Shown piece by piece: positions 11,542-23,200 of a DNA stretch of 64,000 bases; positions within the stretch are counted from its first letter, which is position 1; each line of letters starts with the position of its first letter. Origin of the DNA: Parachlorella kessleri (taxonomy: Eukaryota > Chlorophyta > Trebouxiophyceae > Chlorellales > Chlorellaceae); NCBI GenBank assembly GCA_001598975.1, contig BBXU01000033.1, positions 52,458-116,457 of the forward strand, read 5' to 3'. Position numbers and translations under genes: made by a program. The notes beneath the pieces were generated by a model, which was given only the letters and a program-made list of their open reading frames with translations, was not told the origin of the DNA and searched no databases.

Positions 11542-13487
11542 ATGAATACAGCCTCGATGGAGCAGCTGGTGCAGGCAAGCTGTTCGTTGCTATGCTGAAC
11601 TGAGGAACGGTTCCTCCAACACCACCTGCTGGCCAATCCAGGCACCCACCCAAGACTGTCTTCTGGCTCTACAGGACCTGACCAACCCGAACACAAAGGA
11701 GACGGCCCTGCTTGAGCTCAGCAAAAAGCGCGAGTCGTTCCCAGAGCTGGCCCCGTACCTTTGGCACAGCTTTGGCACCATGGCAGCGCTGCTGCAAGAG
11801 ATTGTATCGATATACCCCATGCTGCAGCCGCCCTCCCTCACAGCACACGCTTCCAACAGGGTGTGTAATGCGCTGGCGCTGCTTCAGTGTGTGGCCTCGC
11901 ACCCAGAAACACGAAGCCTCTTCTTGCAAGGTGAGCAGGGCGGTGGGGTGCAGGTTTGGGGTCTGGAGCGTGCACGCCTGCATGTCTTCAATAGCGAGGC
12001 ACAGAGTTCCGGCCTTGGATGCCCTTGCTGCGCTGAGGTTGGTAATCACTCTTCCTGGCATGGAAGGCGGTATGCATCTCGGCTCATAGCGCTCTCCCAC
12101 CTCGGCTAACTGTCCTCCCCTCTTGTGCCCTGCAGCCCACATCCCGTTGTTTCTCTACCCCTTCCTGAACACAGTCAGCAAAACGCGGCCATTTGAGTAT
12201 CTGCGGCTAACCAGCCTGGGCGTGATAGGGGCGCTTGTGAAGGTGGATGACACGGAAGTGATCAACTTCCTGCTGTCGACTGAGATAATCCCGCTCTGCC
12301 TCCGCACGATGGAGACAGGCAGCGAGCTGTCCAAGACCGTGGCCACCTTCATAGTGCAGAAGATACTGCTGGACAATGTGCGTGGCATGAGGTGGAGGAG
12401 TTTGTTGAACTCACAGGGGCGGCTCAGGCTGGATGAGCTTTGCTAAAGCACAGTCTAAGGAAATTATACCAACGGACGAGTTGGAGTCTTCGGCCGTTGG
12501 CACATGGAGCACTGTGAGCCTATATCCATGTACAGTACACAGGGAGTGGGACCTCTTGGCGGGGGGCCACATGGGGGGCGTACACAACAATGCCCACGGC
12601 GGAGCAACAGCTATCCCCTGTTGGCACTATCCATTAACATTATACTTGCAGGTGGGGCTGAACTACATCTGTGCTACAGCGGAGCGGTTCTTTGCTGTTG
12701 GGGCGGTGCTGGCAAGCATGGTGACGGGGCTGGCGGAGCAGGTGAGTGAACACATACAGCCACAGAGCGAGGCGGGTGTGATGTGCGCTATGCAGCAGCC
12801 CAGCACAACTGTCTGAAAGCTCGCAGCGGCACCTCATTGCCAGGGCGCTGTTGTGTGGCAGATGGGTGGGGCGGTAGTGGGGGCATGCAGTAGAGTGATG
12901 ATGCAGGCAAATCTCTCCCAGCGGGTGTACTGGCTTCTGCTCAGAAGCTACAAGCCAGAGCTGCTGTGACTGGCTCTCTCTGCTACCTCATAATGCAGCC
13001 CTCGGTGCGGCTGTTGAAGCATATCATCCGGTGCTACCTGCGGCTGAGCGATAACCCGCGGGCACGAGAGGCGCTGCGGCAGTGCCTTCCCGACCTGCTT
13101 CGAAGCACGCAGTTCACGGCTTGCCTGAAAGATGACGTCACCACTCGCAGGCACGCACGCGGTCCTTTCCTTGGTGGTTTTGAGTAAGGGCGTCCAGCCA
13201 TACCCGCACCGGTGTGCGTGCAAGCCAGAACGCACGAAAACAGACCCGCTCATCGTCAGCCTCGCAAGGCTGTGGGGGGGTTGGAGCATCTTGGGTGGCC
13301 ATTGCTGCTTTCGTTTCTGCTAGTTGGAGTTTTAAAGCAAGTGCCTCGTACGGCTGTTCATGCATTTCATGCTTCCCTTGGTTGCAGGTGGCTGGCACAG
13401 CTGCTGATCAATGTGGGCCATGCGCAGGATGCTGCACAGCTGGGGACGGATATTGTGGCACCCACGCCGCCTGTTCCAGCAGCCTGA
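11542..13487 (+). CDS. CNOT9: CCR4-NOT complex subunit 9 (CNOT9/RQCD1/Caf40)
   Basis: This armadillo-repeat subunit of the CCR4-NOT deadenylase links the complex to partners such as GW182/TTP-type proteins. Exons 11542-11574, 11675-11930, 12136-12377, 12652-12741, 12999-13150 and 13388-13487 join to 290 aa. Conservation is very high: [72 protein letters not shown], and [18 protein letters not shown]. Introns 1 (11575-11674) and 5 (13151-13387) start with GC instead of GT. Both are forced by the conserved EQLV-x-DL and TTRRW-LxQLL joins. The start gives a short N-terminus. Confidence 0.95.
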
Positions 13488-13858
13488 CTTGCAGCGCAGC
13501 ACACTGGGGCAGCATCGCTGTCAGGGTTGTCCGAGGGACATGTTTTGACGATGCTGCTTCAAATGCTACCTGCTTGGAAACTACTGCCAGCTCCTGGGCC
13601 GCCTCTGGGCACTACTGGGGTGACTCCAGGTTGGGTGCTTTACGTGGTTACAACAAGTGTGGTAAATGGTCAGTTTGCAGTTTTGTCAAAGCACGTGACC
13701 CATGCAGATAACATGAAACAATGGCAGAAAATTTGGGTTGGATTATCTGGCACCCACACCTGGCAGTCAACATGGCCACCCTTACAACAGGCTCTCAAGG
13801 GGTTTAGCCAGCCCAGCCAAGATGCGCCTGCACCCTTGCACGCAGTCACCGCCAGGCC
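13488..13858. other. convergent intergenic region, CNOT9/transacylase
   Basis: A TTACA at 13782-13786 is a TGTAA poly(A) motif on the minus strand, 73 nt past the transacylase stop. Nothing coding is seen. Confidence 0.5.
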
Positions 13859-16747
13859 TCAGACGGTGATATTTTCGATTTTGTGGGTCTTGTCAATGCG
13901 CTTCATGATGCCGGCGATGACCTTGTTGGGCCCAATCTCGTAACTCTCCTCCAGGCCCTTGGACAGCAGCGTCTTGAGGGTGGTCTCCCACTGCACAGGA
14001 CCCACCACCTGCACGGGATGCCCACGCCCAGTCATCCAGTCGGCCGTGTCAGCTTACAGCACCCACCACCTGGCACCACCTACCCACATGAGCCAAGGCA
14101 GTTGTTGGGTGTGCATTATCAGGCAGGCGCGGGGTCAGCCCCCAGGCTGAATGTCCTTCCTGGGGCATGGATGGCCCTATCGGCACGCCTGCAGTGTCCT
14201 GGCATGCATAGGGCAGTCACAGCCCCCCAAGACGTCCCACAAGGAGGGTAGGGAATGGTCACCCGCACGCGACTCTGACTCTAAACAAATGGCCTGCTAC
14301 TCCTGTGAAGTTTGTAGCAGACGTATTCAGCAGGCAGGCAGCCACGCACCTGCTTGGCGAGGATGGCCTTGATGGTGCCTGGGTCCGAGTGGGGCTGGGC
14401 GTCCACATTGGAGATGACAGGGATGCGTGGTGTGACAATGTTGGTTGCTGCCAGTGCCTCCTGCAGCTTTTCCACCGCCGGCTGCATGAAGTTTGTGTGG
14501 AAGGCGCCCGCCACAGCCAAGCGCACAGTCATCCTGCAGTGGGGACACAGCGGGGGGCTAGGGCGCATAGCAGTGGAGAATGCCGGTGCCCTGCTGTCAC
14601 TTGCACTCCCTCCATTTCAACGCAGAGCGTGAGGAGCGATAACAGCAAGCTGCAATAGGCATGGCTGGCTGACATCAGAGCCCCAGCGTATCCTCCCATG
14701 TAATTCGTCATTACCTGGCCTTGAAGCTTTTAGCCAGCTTCTCCACTGCTTCACAGCCTGCCAGGCCGCCCGACACCGCGTAGTTGCCATTACACAGGTA
14801 GTTGGCAATCCTGACCGCCTGGTCGGCCGACACCTCCTTGTTGGCCGCCTCACACAGCTCGGCTACCTGAGGCCGACAGGCAGGAGAGGCAGGGCTAGTG
14901 AGGATTGACTGTGCAAAGGGGGAGCTGCAGGCCATTGGATTTATGCACTGTACGAGAGCTGGAAAGGCCACATCTGCAGTGGCTGCAAAGGCCTAGTGAA
15001 TGACCTAAGCCCCAGCTGCGCCGCTTAGCCCTTGGTCAACTTGGTTGTGACTTCTGGTGCAAAGAGAATCCGCCAGCCAGCTTTTGCTATGGCCAGCCCT
15101 GGGCAGCTGCCTGCGGACTAGCCTACCTACACACTGCCCTGCACCGCTCATGAAACCAACAACCCAAACGCAGCAATGCCTCCTTGGCGCACCTTGCCTG
15201 CGTCAAGCCCAATCACGCTGACCATGCCGGACGGCTTGGCATCTGCTGCGGCCTGCATGCTCTCTCCCCGCAGCTTCACCAGCCGCAGCCCGTCTTCAAA
15301 GCTCATGGCCCCAGCATAGGCCAGCGCGGTGTACTCTCCCAGGCTAAGTCCACAAGCAACGTCTGCCTTGTAGGCTGCATCCTGTCAAGGGAAAAATGCA
15401 GGTGGGGTTGGTGTATCCTTCACGTACTTTCGGCAAAGACCTAGCAGCAGTTGCTGTGCTGCCGGGAGATGATCAGAAGATGCTAGGGCTGGAATCGTGG
15501 CCGTGGTGCGGTACTTGGACTTCCCAGCTTGCCCAGGCATGCCTACCAACGGCGGCAACTTTCACTCAGGAAGCAGAGGACGGGTAGCAGTGTAAATCGA
15601 CAAAATGCCAACCTCCCCTGTGCCACTGCTGCCAAGCTGTTGCCAGTATTTTCGCTGCTTGGGACTGGGCAACGCACAGAGTTCGCACTGCCCAGGGCGG
15701 CACGGGAGCGGGCGTTAGAAGGCGCTGAATGGCTATCACAGCAATGTTGCGCAACTCACCGGCCCTTCTGTGGCCTTCAGCTTCTCTAAGGCCGCCATGC
15801 TAGCCACATAGATCGCAGGCTGGCTCACGGCCGTGGAATCCAGCTTCTCCTTAGGGCCTGCACTCAGCCCACAAAGCATCCCATCTGGTGCCCTCACACC
15901 GCCCCTTCTTGCCTTGCCCCAACAAGCGCCACTTGTCACAGCTAAAGGGAAGGAACACTCAGCCATTGAAGCTACCCATACCAATGCATGCATGCTTTCA
16001 CCAGGCACAAGCAGGCGGCAACTGTTTGCACAGCTCGAAGATGGGAGCCACCAAAGAAGTGTGCTGCACTTGACTCCACCCCACAAGGTCATCACCAGCA
16101 GCAGGAGCACCCAGTGTCCTCACCTTCCACACAGATTTGCAGGAGGTCGTAACCGACAATCTCAGCGGCGCGGTCAAACAGCTCCTTGGCTGCAGGCACC
16201 TCGGCCACCACCTCCTTGCACATTCCTACTGTCTGGGCGCCTTGGCCGGGGAAGTAGAATGCCACCTTGGGCTTGTAGTCCTTGAACTTGGCATCTGCTG
16301 CTCCCTGCAGGCGCGTCGTGCGCAATCCAAGCCTCACCGACTGTGCTGCTAGGAGGTGTTGCGGGATGCAGCAAGGGTGTAGGGCTGTATGGGAGGGCTG
16401 GCTACCAAAGGTGTGCAGCAACCCCACTCTACCCCTCTCACCAGTACAGGCCTACCCAGGGCAAGTATGTGTTTCCAAACAGCAGTCAGGGTCCTAGTGA
16501 GCACTTAAGAAGGCCCCTGTGCACCTGTTCGACTGCTGCTGCTCTGCGAACGTAAGTGCTAGCGCGCCTGCAGGCCACCCCTTGCCTGACAGCAGTCCTG
16601 CATCGCACATTGATATGATGGAAGGGTTTACTAGGTTACTGTCTCGGGTGTAATCAACATGACGCACATGTGGGAGATTGCCTAAACATGCGCCACCCAC
16701 CCCAGCTTCCGCTGGACTAACGACGTCCTAAAAGCTGTCTGCGACAT
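13859..16747 (-). CDS. FabD: malonyl-CoA:ACP transacylase, plastid type II fatty acid synthesis
   Basis: The enzyme moves the malonyl group from CoA to acyl carrier protein, supplying every elongation step of plastid fatty acid synthesis. Exons 16304-16124, 15857-15760, 15381-15193, 14866-14715, 14533-14350 and 14008-13859 join in phase. Motifs seen: FPGQGAQTVGM at the N-terminus, the nucleophile elbow GLSLGEYTAL (catalytic Ser), GAFHTNFM (catalytic His), QPAIYVAS, and EIGPNKVIAGIMKRI near the end. An upstream exon must supply the start and the transit peptide. A candidate ATG is at 16747 (reading MSQTAFRTSLVQRK...), with another in-frame ATG at 16945; the splice to 16304 is uncertain. Plastid targeting is inferred from the family. 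Confidence 0.9.
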
Positions 16748-17291
16748 TGCTGCGGTGAAGGCTTGGCTTTGGGATCGTAATTGGTGACTGGCAATGCAGC
16801 ACTGCAGTTCTCCAATCTGGCTCGTGCCAGAGTGCTGCCCCGCCATCGTGCTCCGCCTGATCTGACCTTGTTGACAGCTAGTTTTAGAGGGCTGCACGAC
16901 AGTTCGGACTGCTTGGGAATGCATTCGACTGAGAGCAGGAGTCATTCAAAGGCCAGCAATATTACAATGCAATGCTCTGTGAGCCATACCTTGTATCAGT
17001 TAGGCAGGGAGCATTTTGCAACCGTGCAGACCCTGGACAGAGAGAGCCTAGAGTGGTAAGAGGGGTAGAGGTAAGGGTATAAATCCCTGCAGCGTACTGA
17101 GCCTACGTATACCAAACAACAACAGACAACTGTACGAACACTACCCTGCCAACAGCCAATACAGCCGCATCCACCATGAGGAGGGCACGTGAAAGAACTT
17201 ACCCACCAGGCACCAGACCTGCCTACAATGCAAGCTTGCTTCGTCTTAAGACAATCCGCCCACCGCACCACCAGCGGCAGCCAAGCTTCCT
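16748..17291. other. intergenic region between transacylase and the BRCT/BAH gene
   Basis: This likely holds the transacylase promoter or 5' exon and the 3' UTR of the BRCT/BAH gene. No conserved coding block is recognised. Confidence 0.4.
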
Positions 17292-20200
17292 TCAACAACA
17301 CCGCCATTCTTGGCCGTTGTCGAGCGGCAGCAGTGCAGTTGTGTTGCAGTCGTACTTGAACTCGCAGACGTAGGTGTTGGGCAGCAGCTGCTCAGGCTCC
17401 TCTGCCAGCACAGAACAGCGCCCCAGCACCGCCGCCAGCAGCACCCTGTCCTCGACATGATCGCTCAGGTAGACTTCGTGGGGCAGGCTGCGGCGCAGGA
17501 TCTTGCGGGTGGTCTCCTGCAGCATAAGGCAGGATTGGGGATTTTAAGGTGGAATGCACGCGACAACAAGGGGTCAGACAGCAGTGTGGCGGATGCCAGC
17601 TGCATCATTAAGCAGAGCAGGGTAGGTAAAGAAGTGCAATGGGGATTTGAAGACCCTGAAGGGCTCAGGGGGAAAAGATATTCACTGTGGTTTTGCCAGC
17701 CCTGCTGCTGAGCCTGAAGCTCATGTTGAGCATGGCTCTGCCGTCGGTCAGCCTCAACACGCCAGCCACCCTGACGCCGGCATGCTGAATGGGCTGCATA
17801 AGCCAATAATGCCGAGCACAGAACAGGGTGCCTCAAAGCTTATTGTATACGTGTTGGCCTCGCCCTGTCATCGTACTCCCTTGCCGCACCTGTGGCCGAT
17901 AGAAACGTCTACACCTGGCCAGCATCCGCTCCCTGCCGTCCGGTGTCAGTTCCGCCCACAGGGCCTGAATCAGTGCCAGCCGCGGCATCTCCTCCCCCGG
18001 CGCGGGCGCCAGCTCCACACAGTCCCCAAGCCGCACCTCCGCCGCGTCCTGTTGGGCGCAGCGCAATTGGGGGAAGCGAGCGGGTGTCTATATGTGTAAG
18101 GTAGGACGAGCACACAAGTGCTTGGGGCCGGAAACTAATGCAAAGAGATGCACAGATGAGAACCAGAACAGCCCAGCCCGACACATATGGCGCGCCGCAC
18201 AAACCATCAAGCCGACCAGATCCCTATCAGTGCGTTGGCCATGCAATGAGAAACTTAAGATCCAACAGTGTAGCCTGGGGCATACCTTGACAAACGCGGC
18301 ATAGTATTGCCGGACAGAAGTGTTGGGCAGGTCAGGTGGAGCCGGCTGTGGGCCCCCCAGCCACGCTAGGCATGCTGGGAGCTGCGGCTGTTGCTGCTGT
18401 GGCGTGTGCTGCTGCTGCTGCTGTGGGAGCTGGTATTGCAGCCGCTGGAGCTCCTCATGGTACTGCTGTGGGCATGGCGCCTGCAGAGCTTGAGCCGGTG
18501 GAGTGTTCCCAGGCTGCAAAGGCGGCCGCTGACCTGCTGTTACCTGCTGAAGCACAGGAGCTTCGATAGAGCTGTGCCGCCGCCCAGCTGAGGCCCTTCC
18601 CCTCCACTGGAGACTGCTAGCATGGACTTCTCCGCTGGCTGACCTTGCGTGCAGTGCTGGCGGTGCAGCTGCAGGGCCTGCATGGGCAGCATTGCCCTCC
18701 TGGTCTGCCTCGGGCTGCTGCTGCGGCGGCTGCTCTTGGGCGCCCGCCCGGCTGCTAGTGAGCTTCCTTGAACTCCTTGGCCCCTGATTGCCGCGCGCCC
18801 TTGTCTCCGGATCTGCGGCCAAGGTGGCAGCCCCTGGGGCAGGGCTTGCAGCAGGCTTCCTCGTCCTCGGTGTGGGGGTGCCGGCTTCACCATGCTCCAG
18901 TTGCTGCTCCTGGTGCTGCCGCTGCTGCTGTATGAGAGGGAAGTCATCCGGGAGCCGCCCCTGCAGACAGAGGACATACAATTGTGTGGTGGTTGGTCAT
19001 TGTGTTGTCCAGATGCGGACCTATCGGCCATACTTAGCTCTGCAACACAGACGCCGATTTGTGTCCATTGTTAATGCAGCCACCAATGCTCGTGACCTTA
19101 AAGTCACTGCATGGCTCGCTCCTGGCACAAGCGCGGAGGCGAAACACTCCAGATGAGGCCCGGCATTGTCATTACGCACAGTCCATGCCTGTCACACAGA
19201 TGCTGTGCTCTGAAAAGGTACTGTCTGCCTAACCTCCAGCAAGACCCTTATGGCCCATTCTCGGTCGTGGATGGGTATATGGAGTCGCCGAGCCAGGCGC
19301 TGCAGGCTGGAGACGGTTCCACGTGTACTGGCATCTCCCTCCTCGTCAGCATCTGCAGCAGCTAGAAAAGAGCTGCTTGTGAGTGGCAGCTGCACAGGCG
19401 ATCCATGCGCTCCCTCGTCAAACAAGCCAGCTGAGACTGCCAATTGATATGTCAAACCCCCTTGGGTAACTGCCAAGCCGTCCACCTGGGCCGCATTGAG
19501 AGAGGAAGGCCAACCGACCAGCGTCAGATGCCGCACCTAGGAGCAGGAGGTCGCATGCCGCCTCGGTTTGAGCTGGCAGCCTTCCTGCCCTGCCAGCTGC
19601 TGGCACCGCAGCCTCGATGCAGCTCACAATGACAGCACCTGCGGACGGCACGACAAGCACAGGTAACTCCTAAGTCAACTCCAAACTCCAGCTATCCTCA
19701 CCTACTAGCCGCCTGTGTTCTTGCTGGCTTACGGCTTGAGCACATTATATCAATGTCGCGAGCACCACGGCTAGGCTGTGGTCCACGGGGCTGGGTAGCT
19801 GAAGCAGGCCCAGCCTCAGGCCCAGCCTGGACCTGGCTGAGCCTCCGCCTCATGTGCCAAGGGCTCCATCAGCCCTCTAGGGAGCGGGCCCCGCACTCTG
19901 ACCTGCATGCTGGAGCAGCTGGCCGAAAGGGTCGGTGATGGACCTGGCCCCGTGCAGGTAGACCCGCACCCCAGCAAATGCAGGGGGCCGGTCCTCAGCC
20001 TCGCAGCCTGGGACTGGACCTGTGGCGTAGGCCAGGTGCTGAGCCCTGGGCGGCACCTGCAAGGCAAGCAGGCTTGGCTGACGCTTACCTTAAAGGTTGA
20101 CCGGGGTATGCGCTACAATACATATCCAAGGAGAGCCAGGAGCAGGCGCCAAAGGCGCGGTGGTACGGCCAGGGGAGTGTACGTCAGGGCAGGGTTGACC

Positions 20201-23200
20201 AAGGGAACTGCCCACAGCACTCCGCGCACCTGGCTGCCAGCTGCCACACAGCTCTCCACCCAGCAGGGTTTGACGATGGGGATGCCCCGGATGACCGCGT
20301 ACAGGAACTTGGGCGTGCGCAGCTTGTTGTCGCACAACACAAAGCTGATGCCCTCACCCCTGCCGCCCATGCTGTGCCGCCGGCCCTGCAGGACACAAGC
20401 ACCTTCACACCTCACTGCTCCAGTCTACGTTGACCTGGCACCACACTCAGCCTTGTCCATAACACTCTTGGTCATCACATATTGGAGTACCTCTATACGG
20501 AGCTCTCCACAGGCCAAGCGCTGCACAAGGAGGTATGGTGGCCTGGTGCCTCCCCAGCCGTCAGTTACCTGGGGCCCTGGCCTGGGCACGTCTGCCAGCA
20601 GGGTTCCCCCGTGCTTGGTGACCAGCCCCACCAGTTCACGCTTGCGGTCGGGGCAGTCAGAGAAGCCGGTGACCAGGAAGCGGGCGCCCTCAAACACCCG
20701 CTGGCGCCGCACGCCTGGCAGGGAGTTTGGCAAAACAGCAGGCAGGTCAGACTAGCCACAGGGCCCACAGGCAACAGCGAATGGCATTCGCCCAGCACTT
20801 GGTCATGGCAGTACAGGAGGTAGCCCAGTGTGGAATCAACAGTCTGATGCCAGCGGTTTGCTAAGGTTCCTTGCGATTGCAGTGGGTGCCATATATGGCG
20901 GGATGACAGACAGCTTGAACCTGTCGCGCAACTGGAAAATCATATTGCCATGGCCCTCACCCACTCACCAGCAGGCGATGCCTCAGCACCAGTCCCCTGC
21001 CGCCCCCCAGCCCCCTGCTGCGCTGCCCCTGCTACTGTAGAACCGGCCTTGGCTCGCTTATGCCTGCCGCCCATGTCCTGTGACAGCGGCGGCTCCTCGT
21101 TATCCGCACTCGCAGCGCCAGCCCCGGATGCGAGTTCATCTCTCCGCTGCCTGCCTGACAAGCGCCGGCGCCCCTGCTCCAGCTGATCAGCTGCTTCGGC
21201 CTCTGCTGCCGCCTCGACTCTCTGCTGCCGCTTACCAGCAAGTTTGGGGCTTGGAGAGGCTGATAGGAGCGCCCCTGCCGCAGCAGCTGCGCCTGCTGAC
21301 TTACGGCGGTAGCCGGGGGATGAGGATCCTTGCAGTGCCGGTGGAAAGACTGACATGCCGGCTTTGATAGCACTCTGCAGAAGTACATGGCAAGCTTGTT
21401 ATGTTCAAGTATTAGATTGTGAAGGTGACAAGGCAACAAGGCGGGCCACTGTCAGGAGTCGTGCGTGTGCTTTGCAAGCAAACATATCAGCAGCCAGAAC
21501 AATAATGGCCTACCTGGATGATCTCGTCCCTGTCGGCACGGCACTTGCCACAGCCATTGCTGGAGTGACGGCACTTGGAGCAGCCCAGCTTGTAGCTTGC
21601 CATGTACTGCATATCATACGAGCCGTCAAATAGTTGCTGCAGCCAGACCTCAGTCTAATGGCAGCCCGTTCCTGCCTGCTTTGACCTGTCAATTGAGGCA
21701 GATGCATACGCTTGCTATGCAGCAAGGCTGGTATAGGATATGCATCCTTCAAGGCACGTATCTAACAGCCAAGAACAAGGTAGGAGCTAGCGTGCCAAGG
21801 AGGCCCCCCAGTCCTGGCGCCCACCTGAGCTAGCAGTTGGTCCTCGCTCGCAGGCACTGCAGCTGCATTTGGAGCACCAGCGGCACCAGCAGCACTGATG
21901 CCAGCAGGAGTTCGGTCTCCTTCGCCACCAGCGGCCGCTAGACTGCTGCGCCAGCGCTTGGCCACCGTGGCTATCCCGTCTGCAAGCCAATGATCAAGCA
22001 ATACGCTTAACTTATGAGCAGGAATAGCAGAGCTAGCTAGCTGGGCACTCCAGATACAATGATTAATGCACCTGGCCAGCGGCTTTACAACAAGCAAGGC
22101 AGGCGCAACAAGACATGTCCCCTGGCCAGGCTTGCACGTTGGGTGCGGCATTGAACTGTAAGAACAGCTCGGACACCAAAGATCTAATAATTCTGCACCT
22201 GCAGCAGCAGTAGACCTCTTGCGGCCCTTTGCTAGCCCGTCGTGCTGCTCCACGTCCTCTGCCTCTTCTTCTTGCCGCTGACCCGGCTCATCCCCAATCA
22301 CCCCTGTGGGTGCTGGGTCCTCCGCTTTTTGCAGGCTGTCCCTGAACCGCGCCGGCGGCTTGATCTGCCGCGTCGGCCTGACGCCGGCAGGCTTCCCCTC
22401 TTCCGGCTGTTGCTTGCCCTGCTGCTGCGCTGCAGCTGCCAGCTTACGCTGCATCCAGGCTGCATCTGCGCCATCACCCTGCGGCATGGTCTGTACTAGG
22501 GGGTGGGGCCCATGGATGATGAGCAGCTGCTGCTCCTCAGACTCCTCCTGTGCCAGCTGCCCTCGCTGTGCCTGTTCCTGCCTGGCAGGGACGCCCGCCC
22601 CTGCTGCCTCACCGTCTTCAGGCTCCTCCGCCTCAGGCTCTGGCACTGAAGGAGCAGTCTTTGCCAGCTCATTTAAAGAAGCTGTGTTGCGGTGGTGGGC
22701 TGCAGCGCCATGTGGACCTGCCCGCACTGCTACCAGTGGGCCTGGCTGCCGCTGGTCTGGGGCTGCCCGTCCACCGGACTGGCCATCACTTGGGAACCTG
22801 GTTACCGAAGCAAGGAAGACCTCTCTCTTGGTAAGCAAATTTACCACCACCTTGCCCTCATCAAATTGAGATGCGAGGGACATCCAAAAGGGAGATGCGA
22901 GTTTCCTTACAACGCACCTACGCTACTATGTACAAGGGAACACCTCAGTTGGCCTTCTCGAGGGTGAGGCAGTTCCGGGGATTGTATTCAGCTGGCTGCA
23001 TGCATTGGCCGTGCTGTCTGCCTGAAGCAAACCCGACTAGCCCACCGGCTTACCTGAAAGGGTCGGCCCTGCCTGCATTGTATAGACTTGGGCTTGCTGC
23101 AGGTTGGCCTATTGCCGGCGCCGCAGCACCGTCATCCCTTTCACACAGAGCACGCACGCGGGCAGGATGCAGGAAATGCAGCTGCGTGGCAAAGAGGTCG

